NCBI GenBank assembly: GCA_015680685.1
Contig: MNCI01036755.1
Coordinates: 62,001 to 126,000 of the forward strand
Source: Gnetum montanum
Taxonomy: Eukaryota; Streptophyta; Gnetopsida; Gnetales; Gnetaceae
Reading direction: 5' to 3'
Length of the DNA stretch: 64,000 nt
A program made the translations under genes and the position numbers. The notes under the pieces are model-generated. The model searched no databases. It was not told the origin of the DNA and was given only the letters and a program-made list of their open reading frames with translations. Positions within the stretch are counted from its first letter, which is position 1, and each line of letters begins with the position of its first letter. This document shows, piece by piece, positions 36,430 to 48,600 of the stretch.

Positions 36430-37060
36430 CAGATTACACAACATCACCTATCATGAAAGGTAATCTAATGGAACCTATAGCCTCTACTTATGTATCATTA
36501 AAGAAAATAAGATTTTTACAAGTTTCATTAAAATATACATGATTATGAACACTAAGATGTGTGATAATAGCTCATATAATCATATTCGATCCAGTGTTGT
36601 TATCAACATATATCAGCAAAACTACAAATTTTAGAGACACTTTGATAATGATGTACAATGGAAGCTAACAATATTTCCTATCTTTAAATCTTTCTTAATG
36701 TTCTCATCATGGGAGTTCAAACTATCTAATCCATAGTGAGGGACTTGAAGAAAGGAAGATATAGCTTTTGTCCAAGAAATAATGTCACTTGGAAACATGA
36801 CTCTCTTAAGAACATCATATAGTGCAACACAATATTATTTAGAAGCTATCATACAAGGATAAGTTAGTATCTTTAGAATGGACAAGGATGTTCATTTCTT
36901 GTAAGAAATTATTATTTTTAGGCTAAGATGCTTGTAAAGCAAGTGCTATCTTAACATGTTATATAGAATTAAAAGAAGGTGAGAGCTTGCTTGAGAAATT
37001 AGTCTCCTATTATTGCTCAAAGAAGACTTTATTTGTTATCTTAGAAGATTAATTTGATGT
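36430..37060 (-). pseudogene. Copia-like pol remnant
   Basis: Minus strand. A short stretch reads FVVLLIYVDNNTGSNMI (about 36.62-36.57 kb), followed by NLIFFNDT and VEAIGSIRLPF. It could be the YVDD region of a copia RT, or the DSG-type active site and flap of a copia protease. The second part fits the protease better. Stops are dense and the upstream 400 bp are unclear. It could be a relic cut by C1 and the LTR stack. Confidence 0.35.
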
Positions 37061-37090
37061 ATCAATAGCCTTCTTATTTTGCTTAGCTGA

Positions 37091-37755
37091 TGATGAGTGG
37101 TGAGGTACCCCTACACTCAACCATATGAATACGAGTGTTTCATGCACGATCTAGTCAAACTTCACAAATGGGCTAGTTGTGGTATATAGATAGTTACTCA
37201 TTGATCATGTTCGCTATCTTCCCACCTGGACTAGTATTTGCTTTGTCATGTATGGTTTAGTCCAAAGTGAGGTGTGTGATGTGGTCCTAAGCTAGTGCTA
37301 CTTCTAGAGGTAATGGAAATAACTTTGATTAACCTAAGAGGGAAAGGATGAAGAGAGTCTAAGCTAGCCTAAGTGCGATGAACATTCATCCCTTAATCAT
37401 TCATACACATCTTGGACCTTGTACATGACTACTACTGGGATTACCAAGCACAGATCCTAGGTACACTACTGAGTTACCAAGTAGTCACACTTAAATGCTT
37501 GTGATTAAGTTGTACTCATTCCATGTTTAAGGAGTTTAGGATGAAGAGATATTAACTAGAAAGCAATAAATAACAATAAAAATTAAATAATTAAACTAAG
37601 TGAATGCTGCAATGATGAAGTAATCTTGATCTTTATTTCTAGTCATGTACATGTTCAAGTATGCCACACTCAAATAAAGGTGTCATACAGTTACACTCAT
37701 CATACTGTGGGCATGCACTAGGATAAAGGGTTGAGAAAAAACTAACAATGAAAAC
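37091..37755 (-). mobile_element. Family B LTR, copy a of a three-LTR stack
   Basis: Begins on the plus strand with TGATGAGTGGTGAGGTACCC, the complement of the LTR 3' end that precedes the primer-binding site at 41,394. It carries the shared words CATACACATCTTGGACC, ACTGGGATTACCAAGC and GAGTTACCAAGTAGT. It is cut before its promoter end by copy b. Confidence 0.75.
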
Positions 37756-37759
37756 TAAT

Positions 37760-38508
37760 TGATGAGAGGCAAGGTTCCCCTATGTTCAACCATATGAATA
37801 TGAGCATTTCATGCACGAGCTGATCGAATTCCAAGGACTAAGTGCCTATGCACCTTTGTGGAACAATAATAGGTTGGTTAATTGTTATCTTCCCAAACTT
37901 ACTTGTATGTCACAGTTTTATGGTTAAGTAAGCTTGAGGCATATGATTTTTATGGCTTTTATGTGTTTTATATCCTGTGCTAGTAAGGAGGGGAAGAGAG
38001 AGAACTAATTAACTAATCTAGTTTATCTATTCGTTAACTAAGCTTTAATTACTCATAACACCAGTATTCGTTCCCACTTTCCATACACATCCTGAACTAG
38101 TGCAACGTTGCTGGGATTACTGAACGCTAATCGTTACTAGGTTACCAAGTGCTACATGCATGCTCAAAGTGGTTGTATTGAGTGTATTTAACTAAGAGAG
38201 TTGTAGGGTGAGAAAAATAATTAATCAACTAGGAAAGCATTAAATAATAATTAACTCTAATTAATCTATTCTGAATGTTGCTAGGTTTATCATAAAGTTT
38301 GTCTTTATTGTCGTACACAAAGTGTGCTTAGGTACACAATGCTCGAATAAAGATCCATTCACTCTATGAATCCTACTACGGGCACACAGAAATAATTCTA
38401 ACTTTGGAATGAGAAAAATGACAAGAGTTTAGCTAAGGGACTAACTGTCTAATGTGGAAACCAAGGGCACCACCTCTTATTTATAAGTAAGGAAGCATTC
38501 ATTGTCTT
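37760..38508 (-). mobile_element. Family B LTR, copy b
   Basis: Nearly complete LTR on the minus strand, from its 3' end (TGATGAGAGGCAAGGTTCCC on plus) through GCTAATCGTTACTAGGTTAC to a TATA box. On plus this is CTCTTATTTATAAG, read as CTTATAAATAAGAG on the minus strand, at about 38,475-38,488. A polyadenylation-type AATAAA on the minus strand lies near 38,308. The distal few tens of bases are replaced by copy c. Confidence 0.75.
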
Positions 38509-38511
38509 TCC

Positions 38512-39248
38512 AATTTTCACTTGTATTAACTATGTCCATATGGTTAAGTGTGATTAAGATGTAAGGTATTTTTACTTGTAGTTTTTATTATTTTTATATG
38601 AAAAAATATTAAAGGAAGAGATAGTTGAAATGTTGAAGTTAACTAATTAATAACTAAATTAAACTATCCAGATACTGAGCATTCATTCCCACTTTTTGTA
38701 CACATTTTGAATGTATACTGACATTACTGGGTTATTAAGGATTTACTATTAGGTGTACCAAATATTCACTATTGGGATTATCAAGCATTAGTATATTATG
38801 CTTCAAGTGGTTTCCCTCATGTCACTTATGAATTAGGATTTTAACTGCTTAAGTACAAGAAAGTAAACTACATATAAAGTAGAATGCTTGAAAGTAAACT
38901 TAAACTAATCCAAGTGTTGCAATGAAGAGAAGAAATCTCGATTTTATTTCCATTCCTGAAACTATGTTTAGGTACATGTTATTCTTGAATAAAATTCCAT
39001 ATAATTAATTCAATCCATGCTGCAAGCACTAACAGGGAAACTCCACTAAGTTCTATAAAAGAAAACTGCAAGAGGTTGGCTAAGAGATTAACTATTTATG
39101 CCATAAATGAGGCTGGTGTGCATACTTATAGAGGCTTCAAGAGGATCAATATCAATGTAGATGCACCAATACATCCTAATATGCATTGAAGGGAATATAT
39201 TGGCAAGGCTACGTCAACATAGCTAACTTATTAACACTTCATTATACC
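38512..39248 (-). mobile_element. Family B LTR, copy c (diverged subfamily)
   Basis: Minus strand; closest to the LTR at 53.1-53.9 kb: GATTAAGATGTAAGGTATTT, AAAGTAAACTACATATAAAG and CATACTTATAGAGGCTTCAA. It lacks the 3'-terminal block next to copy b. Its start side is flanked by TTCATTATACCCCCATGACT, also found next to B5. It is therefore the 3' LTR of the element whose interior continues at 39.3-40.3 kb. Confidence 0.7.
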
Positions 39249-39399
39249 CCCATGACTGATTGAAAACTCATCCATGAGTGAATAAAATGAAATCAAATTT
39301 CTTACAAAATTTAGGGAAGTATGGAATCAACTGACTTACTTTAATAAACAAAAGAACTCTTAAGTATCATTTAACATGCTTACAAAATTAGTGTAATGC

Positions 39400-40330
39400 A
39401 TAAAGAAATTGGACACTTTTAGCAAAAATTAGCAAGTGCTTGTTGGATGGATGGAGATAGGATGAAGTCTTCACACCATGCCTAGAGGTGGAGGCTGCTA
39501 TGGCACAAAGGGTTCTTCATCATGTTCCTATTTTGCTAGAGGCCTAGGCTACCTTGTTGTTGTTGTTGAAAGTTGAAAGGCATCCAGAAATGCCTTCAAC
39601 TTTTTTGTCTTGCATCGTGGATCATGAATGGTCTAAGTGCTTCACCTAGATGAGCTAGTACTGGTATGTCCCATGGCCATGGTAGTGTAGGAAACATTTA
39701 CTTTATGCTGATAAACTAGGCTGCAAACTATTTACATTTAAAGTTAAATGTATGAACTAGATTTTGCAGCTCTTGGTAATTACTTATTCTTCTAGCCAAG
39801 TTCTCAACAAGAAATCTTTGATTGATAAATTTACTTCTAAGAACCTCAAGTTCGATGTTGACCACTTCTAACTTCTATTTAGTCTTTTTATGAAGCTTGA
39901 AATCTACCTCATAGAGGAGGTAAGAGCTTATTACTACTTTTCTAATTCTAATCAAGGTCTTCCTACTATTAGCATTGCCAAGTTTATATATAAGAGTTTT
40001 GCAAGCTTCATGTATTCAGTCATATCCTTAATTTGCAATTCCTTTAGGTGGATCCCTATTTGATTGTAAGCATTAAGGTTATCAAATATGGGCTTCTACA
40101 CATCGCATCTTTGTTGGAGCTACTAGAGGATTTTGTTCACCTTTACCTTAGTCAAAATGATTCATTTTCCAGTTAATTTTATTGAGCATCGTAACCTAGT
40201 TCCTGTAGTTATTCTTAACTCATACATATTTCAGGACCTCATTTTTCCAAGTAGCGATCTCAATTGTAGTCTTTTAACCAAGGGTACAAACCTCCTCCAT
40301 TGAGAGATTCTTGCTATCTAGAGTCAACCT
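39400..40330 (-). pseudogene. 3'-terminal ORF remnant of a family B element
   Basis: Minus strand, just inside the LTR. A frame reads KLGNANSRKTLIRIRKVVIS, SYLLYEVDFKLHKKTK, KLEVVNIELEVLRSKFINQR and FLVENLARRISNYQELQNLV. It is rich in Leu, Lys and Glu and could form a coiled coil. Athila-type elements often carry an extra ORF between integrase and the 3' LTR, and this sits in that place. I cannot name it. A Gln/Asn-coding CAA run (about 39,555-39,570) follows. Stops are present. Confidence 0.5.
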
Positions 40331-40380
40331 TCTCAAGTTTAGGCTCACCTTGGCAAGTTGTGCCTATTTTTGATTGATGA

Positions 40381-40612
40381 GAGTGGTTACTCTAATAATT
40401 AGAGTGGTTATTATAAGGGTGGTTACTCTAATTATTAGAGTGTTTATTATTAGAGCAGTTACTCTAATTATTAGAGCGGTTACTCTAATTATTAGAGTGG
40501 TTATTATTAGAGCAATTACTCTAATTATTAGAGTAGTTACTCTAATTATTATAATGGTTATTATTAGAGTGGTAGTTTCTCTCTAAAATTAGAGGGGTAG
40601 TTTCTCTAAAAT
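40381..40612. repeat. Palindromic minisatellite (CTCTAATTATTAGAG)
   Basis: Six copies (one degenerate) of CTCTAATTATTAGAG or CTCTAATAATTAGAG, each a perfect inverted repeat about one central base, spaced by GGTTA or GGTTATTATTAGAGC, plus two variants with CTCTAAAATTAGAG. The open reading frame across it (Ile/Arg/Val repeats) is a by-product. Confidence 0.9.
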
Positions 40613-40618
40613 TAGAGT

Positions 40619-41393
40619 ACCTGAGCACACCTTGTGTATAGCAATAGCTCTTTAGATTTTTGTTATTAGCCCTAAGTGCACAATAAGGAGGAGTCAAGTA
40701 GAAACGAAGAAGAATTTAGAAGAGAAAGTCTTTTATGAGTCAAGTAGTGAAACTCTAGCCAAGTTCTTGCAGCAGGAGGTCTAAGTGTGGACAGATCCTT
40801 ATTCGAGCATTGTGTACCTGAGCACACCTTGTGTATAGCAATAAAGACGAGCTCTCGGATTCATCCTTGTAGCACTTGAGATTTGTTTTTTACTCATTTA
40901 CTTTATTTTATTTTTTTCTGCATTTATTTTATTTTATTTTATGCACTTTAGATTTTTGTTATTAGCACACATAGTACGATCACTTCGAGCATGCGTGTAA
41001 CACTTGGTAACCCAGTAACGATTAGCATTTGGTAATCCCAATAGTGTTGCACTGGTTCAAGATGTGTATGGAAAGTGAGAATAGATACTGGTGTTAGGAT
41101 TAGTTTAAAGCCTAGTTAATCAATAGTTAAGTTAAATTAGTCACCTAGTTATCTCTCTCTCTCCTCCCTTATTAGTAGCAAGACATAAAAACATAAAAGT
41201 TATAAAAATCATGTCTCAAACTTACTTAATCATACAATCGTGACATACAAGTAAGTTTGGGAAGACAATGATCAACCAACTTGTCACCATTCCACAAAAG
41301 CGCATATGCACTTAGTCCTTGGAATTCAATCGGATCGTGCGTGAAACACTTGTATTTGGATGGTTGAGAATAGGGGTACCTCATCACTCATCA
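40619..41393 (+). mobile_element. 5' LTR of B2
   Basis: Plus-strand LTR ending GGGGTACCTCATCACTCATCA at 41,393. It has CGAGCATTGTGTACCTGAGC, GCAATAAAGACGAGC (AATAAA signal at about 40,841), GAGCATGCGTGTAACACTTG and ATCGGATCGTGCGTGAAAC. The words ACCTGAGCACACCTTGTGTA and TAGATTTTTGTTATTAG each occur twice (40,619/40,817 and 40,653/40,949), so the 5' part is rearranged. No TATA box remains, because the promoter end is replaced by the palindromic minisatellite. Confidence 0.75.
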
Positions 41394-41394
41394 T

Positions 41395-41412
41395 TGGCAC
41401 TGTTACCGGGGA
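41395..41412 (+). promoter_or_regulatory. Primer-binding site of B2 (tRNA-Asp type)
   Basis: TGGCACTGTTACCGGGGA starts one base after the LTR. It matches the tRNA-Asp primer site used by Athila elements (TGGCGCCGTTGCCGGGGA) except for transitions at CpG-like positions. It fixes both the LTR boundary and the family. Confidence 0.9.
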
Positions 41413-41529
41413 CTTAGTTGTTTGTGTGCTAACTAGAACATAGGAAATAATTTACATCATTGGAATGAACCCTTAGGGTTGATTAAGGAAATAATAAACA
41501 AGAGTACATTGCACACTGAATAGATAAGT

Positions 41530-43990
41530 ATGTCTCCTTCATATGAAAGCATCTCACTACCTAGGTCTGAATTAGGAAACAGTTGGCGGTGTAATACACA
41601 TGATGTTGATCCACCAGTCCCTCAACAAGTTTAAGTGGTATATATTCATCCTGATGAGTATATACCAAACTTCATCTTTATCCTCCATTAAGATGAACAA
41701 CTACATTGGTGAGACTTAGAAGGTAACATAGTGTTACCTCCTGATCATTCAGTCTCGAGCATGCTTCTTTGTGCTCTCACATGAATTGGCATGCCACACT
41801 TACACACAAAATACGTTATGCAAGATCATAACTTGAGAGAATACCATCCCATAGAGGCACAAAATAAAAGGGATTTACAACAAGAGAGACATCATAAGTC
41901 TTTGAAGGGTAAGTGGTCTTAGGATGTCCCACATGTCTTAAGTGAAAAAGAGGATGGTGAACTTGCCTTAGGTAGTTGGCCACATAACGATGTTCCTCCC
42001 CTTGACTTTGGCCAAGGGGTTGTGTATTAGAACCTTCATTCTACTATTCATAACCCAAGTTTTGATACCCACAAGCTTAAAGGATCTGAAAAAGGAACAC
42101 GAACTCATGATAAAGGTGGACATTTTGATCACAATTGTGATGGGGGCTGAGACCGCAGAAGAGAAGGTAGTAGACACCGTCATGGTGATAGTTCTCCTTC
42201 TTCTTCACCTTCATCATCTCCTTCACCCTCTCCTTCAGTATCTGGACACAATCATAAAGAAAAAGACCATGGGGATAAAGGTTGAAAAACTATAAGTTAT
42301 AGACAAAATAGCTAGGAAAGGGGACAAGGGCACTCTAGAGAATCAGAACATAGAAGAAGGGAGAGTATGGAACAACATAGGCATCATAGATGCCATGGAC
42401 GAGATGATCACGATGAACCCCTACTTGCTACTTGAAGTAGGTTAGACATAACTGAGGCTGTTAGAATTCCAACAAGGCACTAGAAAGATAGTAGGATCAA
42501 GAGATTAGATATGAACAATATCCCACGATTTGAAGGGGGATATAATGCTGATCCTCAGAATCATTTACAAGCATTCCATGACGCATGTGCCTTACAAAAC
42601 ATAGAGAAAAAATGGCAAAAACTTAAGTTGTTCCCATGTACACTAGTTAAAGAAGAGAAAAGCTGGTACTGGTTCTTAGAACTAGAATCTATTCATAGAT
42701 GGAGTACTATGTTAGAATTATTCAACGATAAGTACTAAACATACTCGTGAGTGTCCAACCTGCGAAAGCAAATCCAAGGCTGGCTGGAAACAAGAAGGAC
42801 ATGAACCCTTGGATGCTGCCATGGGCCAATACTATGCACTGTTACACCATTGTCCTAGCCATGGTTATTTGCAAAGGGATCAACTATGCCATCTCATGGA
42901 TGGGCTTAGGCATGAAACAAGAAGAACCCTTAGGACTTATGCCCAATGGAGACTATAAGAGCTTAGGTCCCATCAAATTCAAAGACTATTGGAGCAAGTT
43001 GCTAAGGAAGAAGGTAAGCTATTGAAGAGAAAAAGTGTGAAAGAATATAACCAAGATCCTTCCCTTTAGAAGAGGAGAGTAAGATTTTGTGAGGATGAAG
43101 AAGGGTCACAACTTGAAGAGATGGTAAATAGGAAAAATTTTCCTATCCAAAAGATGAAATCAGAATCTTCGACAAAGGTAGAAAAAATGTGGGATTCCCT
43201 AGACATTAGATTTCAAACTATTCTTAAAATAGTAGAGGAGTTTAGAGAGCAAGGTAGTGATCGTGAAAAAAGAAAAAAGAGAGAAGCTGAACATTCACGT
43301 AGTGAGGGTAAGGGCAAAGTTGCCACCATTGAAGAGGTTGCGGAGTTCGAAATAGACAATGATAGTGGATGTGAAATATGTCAATATGACTATCCTAAGG
43401 GATGTTGCCTTGTAATCTCACATTTGCAAGAGTTTGGGGTGTATGCACTCAACCCACGATTGAACAAATGGCAAGCACCCCAAAGGTTACCTTATCCTTA
43501 AGGTAATCAAAAATAATTCCACCAACCATTAACGTATTATCCAAGTGAAACTCCACCACAACCGATTGAGCAATATTAACAATGGTAGCACCCACAATCA
43601 TGGGGAATGCCACCACCAAGGCAACAGTATCCTTACCAACAACTTGACTCGTATGGATATTATGCACAGTAGCCAATCTTCCTAAATGACTCTACTGGTC
43701 ACGTCACTTCTCAACCTCACTACCAAGCCTATGAGTATTATGGAACTCCCTCTTCTAGGGGGAAATATTTTGCAAGCATATCATCCTTCTCATTTGGCTG
43801 CCTCTCTTCCACCAATAGCTCCACTACCACCTGCTCTCGCGATGCAAGGTGAAATCCCTACCCAATTGCAGCAACATAATGCCACAAGGGCTATGAACTT
43901 TCAACCTACTGTTGGTTCCAACAAACACATGAAGAAAAGACCTTTCTTTAGAACCAACAGACCAACCAAGACCTTGTAATAAAAAATTGT
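41530..43990 (+). pseudogene. gag: gag of B2
   Basis: From the ATG at 41,530 (MSPSYESISLPRSELG). The N-terminal part DEQLHW-DLEGNIVLPPDHS is matched by B4 near 52.75 kb. A Ser/Pro linker (SSPSSSPSPSPSVSG, about 42,190) follows. The Retrotrans_gag core at 42,511-42,735 reads MNNIPRFEGGYNADPQNHLQ and CTLVKEEKSWYWFLELES. Beyond it, 43,121-43,498 is open (VEKMWDSLDIRFQTILKIVE, then CEICQYD, a damaged zinc knuckle). A Gln/Pro/Tyr-rich tail (43.5-43.7 kb) matches B1. Frameshifts lie at about 42,740 and 43,020. Confidence 0.85.
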
Positions 43991-44049
43991 TGATTCCTTA
44001 GACACCTCAGTATCAATCAAAACTTCGGAGCCTCCTTCAACTCAATCAT

Positions 44050-44525
44050 TACACTCAATGCATACGGTCATGCTAACACCTGCCATCACCGATTGGATTA
44101 AAGCTAGCCGCCTTCCCAGGAAATTCTGTAATTCTAGAAGTCCTCTAATATACTTACAAATTGCTGAAAATGCATCGTGCAAGGCTATTTTCGATTTAGG
44201 TTCTGGTGTCAACTTGATTTCTCAAGAAATGTACAAGGCCTGGAACCTACCTCCATTGAAAAAGAGCAACATTTATCTAGAGTTGGGTGACTAGTCCATC
44301 ACTGTCCCATTGGGACTAGTGGAAGACATTATTACCACTTTTTGTGGGTGGCCATACCCAGCTGACTTCCTGGTGATTCAGGTGAACAACGGTAAGGGGG
44401 ACTTCCCAATCATAATGAGAAAAGCATGGCTAAGCACCATCGACACATGCCTAGGAATCTATGATCTTTCCCTAGAAATATCAAAGGAAAATACATTCAA
44501 AAAGATTGAGAAGAATAAATTTTAG
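44050..44525 (+). pseudogene. Protease of B2
   Basis: Reads AIFDLGSGVNLISQEMYKAW, LPPLKKSNIYLELGD, PLGLVEDIITTFCGWPYPAD and FLVIQVNNGKGDFPIIM. DLGSGVNL is the Athila-type active site, so the catalytic Asp is kept. One stop at 44,292 splits the domain. It is the best-preserved of the three family B proteases here. Confidence 0.88.
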
Positions 44526-44699
44526 TGCATCGCATATAGTGACACAAGGTGTAATTACATGCAGAGGTGATGGGTTTTGCAAAGTTTAACATTTCTTGCA
44601 TGCAATCAATGTGCACAAGTGATTAATATATCAAGATGCCTATATGTAGTAGCCACACGACAAGAAGACACCTAGTGGCTGACAGTTGATTAAGAAATT

Positions 44700-45455
44700 A
44701 GTTCACTCCTATGCATGGAACCAACTGAGGGTTTGACTTATGCTTACATCAATAGCATAGACGCATTAGAACAAGTTCACTGCCAACTTTCAAGTCTTAA
44801 CCTTGAAAATGTTAACTGGGGAAAGTTGGAAATCCTTGAGAAATTTAAGCAGGAGCTCCTCAAGTTGAAACCATTTCTTACCAGTATGGAATACACATTC
44901 CTTAAAAATGGAAAACTAGTAATTATCAATGCTAAGCTTGCTCCTCAAGAGAAAGAAGAACTGATGAAGGTAATCAATAGATGGTCAAAAGCCTTCGATT
45001 GATCATATTCCAAATTAACTCGAATAGATCGTAGGATATGACAACATAGGATTTACACTGACCCCTCCATGAAGCCTCGAAGACAACTGTAGAGACATTT
45101 GAACCCAAAGGTAAAGCAAGTAGTCAAGGAAGAAATTGAATGGCTTCTCAAGGCTAGGTTCATATACCCCATTATTAATAGTGAATGGGTTAGCCCATTA
45201 GTTATTATGCCTAAAAATGGAGGAAAATGGAGGGTGTGCATAGATTTCAAGTTACTAAATATGGCAACATTCAAATATCACTTTCCATTGCCATTTGTTG
45301 ACCAAGTATTAGACATCATCATAGAGCATTGCTATTATAGTTTTCTAGATGGATATAGAAGATATAATCAAATACAAATAGCCATAGAAGACCAAGCCAA
45401 GACTATGTTCACCAGTTCTTGGGGAATGTTCGCATACAAACAGATACCATTTTGA
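44700..45455 (+). pseudogene. Truncated reverse transcriptase of B2
   Basis: Linker (LNLENVNWGKLEILEKFKQ, shared with B1 and B6), then RT fingers: VKQVVKEEIEWLLKARFIYP, SEWVSPLVIMPKNGGKWRVC, HFPLPFVDQVLD, then YSFLDGYRRYNQIQIAIEDQ and MFTSSWGMFAYKQIPF. The chain stops within the palm, before the catalytic Asp pair, exactly where unrelated sequence begins at about 45,456. The long insertion usual in Athila RT between PKK and the WRMC block is absent. Confidence 0.85.
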
Positions 45456-45639
45456 GGCCTTTTGTAGTTTAGTTGGCAATAGATGTTGACACTTGGTTTG
45501 ATAGCTCAAGCATGGGGCTCTATATCATGTATGCAAGATTGAGGATTGGGCTTTGGGAGTGGATGGGATTTGGCATCTATTCCAAGGCTCCCAAGGGTCT
45601 AAATCCTAGCGTACTTAGGCTTGGATGCCCAAATACTAG

Positions 45640-48600
45640 TGTAGTTATGGTTTTCTTGGTTTACATGTTGAGCACCTAGTGAGGCCCATACTAAATTATA
45701 AAATTTGGATGGAATGTCCTTTCTATCATCCAAAATAGTCTTACTTGCTAATTTGAATCTCTAAGTTCAATGGGAGTAGTGGATGTTCATCATGAAAACT
45801 AGGGTTTCATGGTGGTTGCTTAGGTTTAAGTTGTTTTTCTATGCTTCAATCTTTCCAAAAATCATTTGCTATTCCTCCACTTCAAGTTTATGTGCTCAAG
45901 ATTGAAGCTATGTTCCTATTACTATCACTAGCCCTAGCATAGTCCACCCTTTTCCTACTCCAAGTGCCAACATAGTTGTTCTAGGATTCCCAGCACTCAA
46001 ATATTTTTAGTGTTTTCTACATTAGTTTTTACCATGTCGAGAAGGAAGGCTCCTACCAAGAACCTTTCTTTGGAGGAGGTACATGTAGTAGCTCATGGTA
46101 TTTTACAAATTCTATGTCCAAGGATTGGAGAAAGCTCCACCATTGCTTATTCTAGGTACATAACCTTGACTATTTTTCCATGAGAGATTATTCTGTTTAT
46201 AGCTTAGCACCTTTGTGTTTTCTCAAATCTAGGCTTGTGTGTTGACCATATTGGAATTTTGTAAAACTTCCCTTGTAGATTTAGATCATGTTTACTTGTT
46301 TTTGATGTTTCTTAAGTTTTAATTTTTGTCTATGTTGTGGTATAAATGTTATTTTCCATAAATTCCATGGATTTTTTGATTTTTCCCACACAAAAAGTAA
46401 TGTCACTTTTGAACTTTTTCTTAAGAAAATGACTTGGTATTTTAATATTTCTAGGCTATGAAGTTATTGGATATTTTTTTGTAGATTAATTTAATTTTTA
46501 AAACACTTGATTTTGCATTATATTTAACTTTTTATTAGTGTTTCTATGAAGCAATAGCAAGTGGGTTTTTAGTTTTTTGGCCATTTTTGGTGTAAATTTG
46601 GAATTTTTTCTATAATAAATGGTTAGAAATTTTTTAGTTTTATGGTTGTGGGTTTTTATTTTATTATTAAAATATTCCAATGACTATGAAATCATTGAAT
46701 TTGGACAAATGGTTAATTTATGGTGAATGTTTTCCTGAAGTCGCCCAAAGTGGTGTTTTGGCTAGGATGACCACATTTAGGTTAATTTTGCATTTTTTTC
46801 TATCAAAATGGTTAATATTTTTTTTGGGTTTTCTTATTTTTGGTTTTTAGTATATGGTTTTATGATTTCAATGGTAATAGAGTCACCAAATTTGGACAAG
46901 CAGTTAATGTTTTATGAAATTTTTGGTAAAGTGGTGTAGAATTTAGTTTTAAGGTTATTATGCATTTACCCTTGTGAAGATGGGCAAAGTTGACACTTTG
47001 GAAATTTTTTTCCATTAATGTCCCAAGTTCCTAGGGATTGGTTGAGGTTTTGGGAATGGTTTAGAGGTGGTTTGAGTTAAATTAATTTTTTTAATATTTT
47101 TTATTAGCTATTTACTGTAGCCATTACTTACAGTTTTGGTGTTGTTGTTCCATTTTGTGGAATTTTGGGTTATGGCCTTTGGTTGTGTTTTTATTTCTTC
47201 CTAAGCATGGAATTTATCATGAAAACCAAAATCTTAATTCTAAACTATTATTTCTATGTTTTCAGTTCTAAACTATCATTTCCATGTTTTTGGTTGTAAA
47301 ATGTCATTTTTGTTCAAGTGTTAACTATTCCGTATGGTATTTTTGCCTAAGTGTTATTTTCCTTGGTTGAAGTGGTATTTGGTTGTAAAGGCTGAAAATG
47401 TTGACATTGCAATATTTTTGGTATTTTATGATTATTAAGTTTTAATTTTGGTTTATACAAGGTTGTAACAATTATGTGTTGGATGGTATAGGGCCTTTTT
47501 AAAGCTCATCATGATAGTTATTGAGCTGGTTGGGCTCCTATGTTGCTTTCATATGCCTAGACCCAACACTCCACATCTCAACATGAAGTGGGAAATCTTG
47601 CCTCACTCTTCTAATATGATCATCAAGTTCTTAGTTGATGATTATAAGGTTCATGTAGAGGGTGACACAAATGATGATATGACCATTGTGGACACTTGCA
47701 AATTTTCCAAAATTTTGGAGATGCCTAAAATTAGTTGATAGAACATTGATAACACCTTGCTTGTTGGCCATTGTGTGTATACATTATTTCAAAACCCCCT
47801 GGCACTATCTACCATATAGAGGGATATGTGTAATTGCTATAATTTAGTTTGTTATTAAGTCTCTTTTGTTATGTAATCAAGTTGTAATAATTTATGTTTT
47901 TTCACTCACCTATTGGTACAAGGTAAATGATTAAGGATTTATCAAGAGTGACAATCTTTTACCCTTAGCCCAAATAGCATTGGGGGTGTTTACCAAAAGC
48001 CCAATAGTGAGGCTTGAGGTAATGGAATAATTGCAGGATGAATTTGACAATTACATCAAACATCATCCTAAGGCCTATTGAAGGTGTCTAGCCAATGGAA
48101 TGATTCATAGTGGGTGGGAAAACCAAGCTCATTATGTAGAAGTGAACCCATCTCCTAAAGCTTCTATGATTCCTTTATCATATAGGTAAAGTAAGTATTT
48201 TTGTCTGATTATTTTGGTTATCTTCATGTTAACATTTAAATGGATACACTAGTTTTGATTTAATTTGGTGATATTCATTATGTTTTGTTTTACATGATGC
48301 ACCTATGTCAAGAATAAAAGGCCATTTTTTTGCTATGTTGTAGGGGTTGTGCCATTAGCTAAAGTTATTGTAATCACTTTAGGATGAACTAAGAAGACAT
48401 TAATTCTCAAGTTTGGTGGGGTGGAACCTGACACTAGTTGACTAACTATACATTTGAGGCTATTCAAGTAAGAATTGTTCATGTAGGCTTGCTTGATGTC
48501 TTCATGGTCGCAAGCCCAATTTTTCCCATTACAGAGATGATGAACATTATTAACTCTTTTAGCAAAGGTTTCAAGAGGTTTGTCACCCATGTTCATGGTA

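Noticed and set aside
36430-37060. Firm call of a copia RT catalytic YVDD box
   Set aside because: The same stretch aligns as well or better with a copia protease active site, so only an ambiguous pol remnant is listed.
40374-40586. 70-codon open frame of repeated Ile/Arg/Val
   Set aside because: It is a translation of the palindromic minisatellite; the periodic peptide follows from the DNA repeat.
41968-42183. 71-codon minus-strand frame
   Set aside because: Shadow of the B2 gag, including its Ser/Pro linker.
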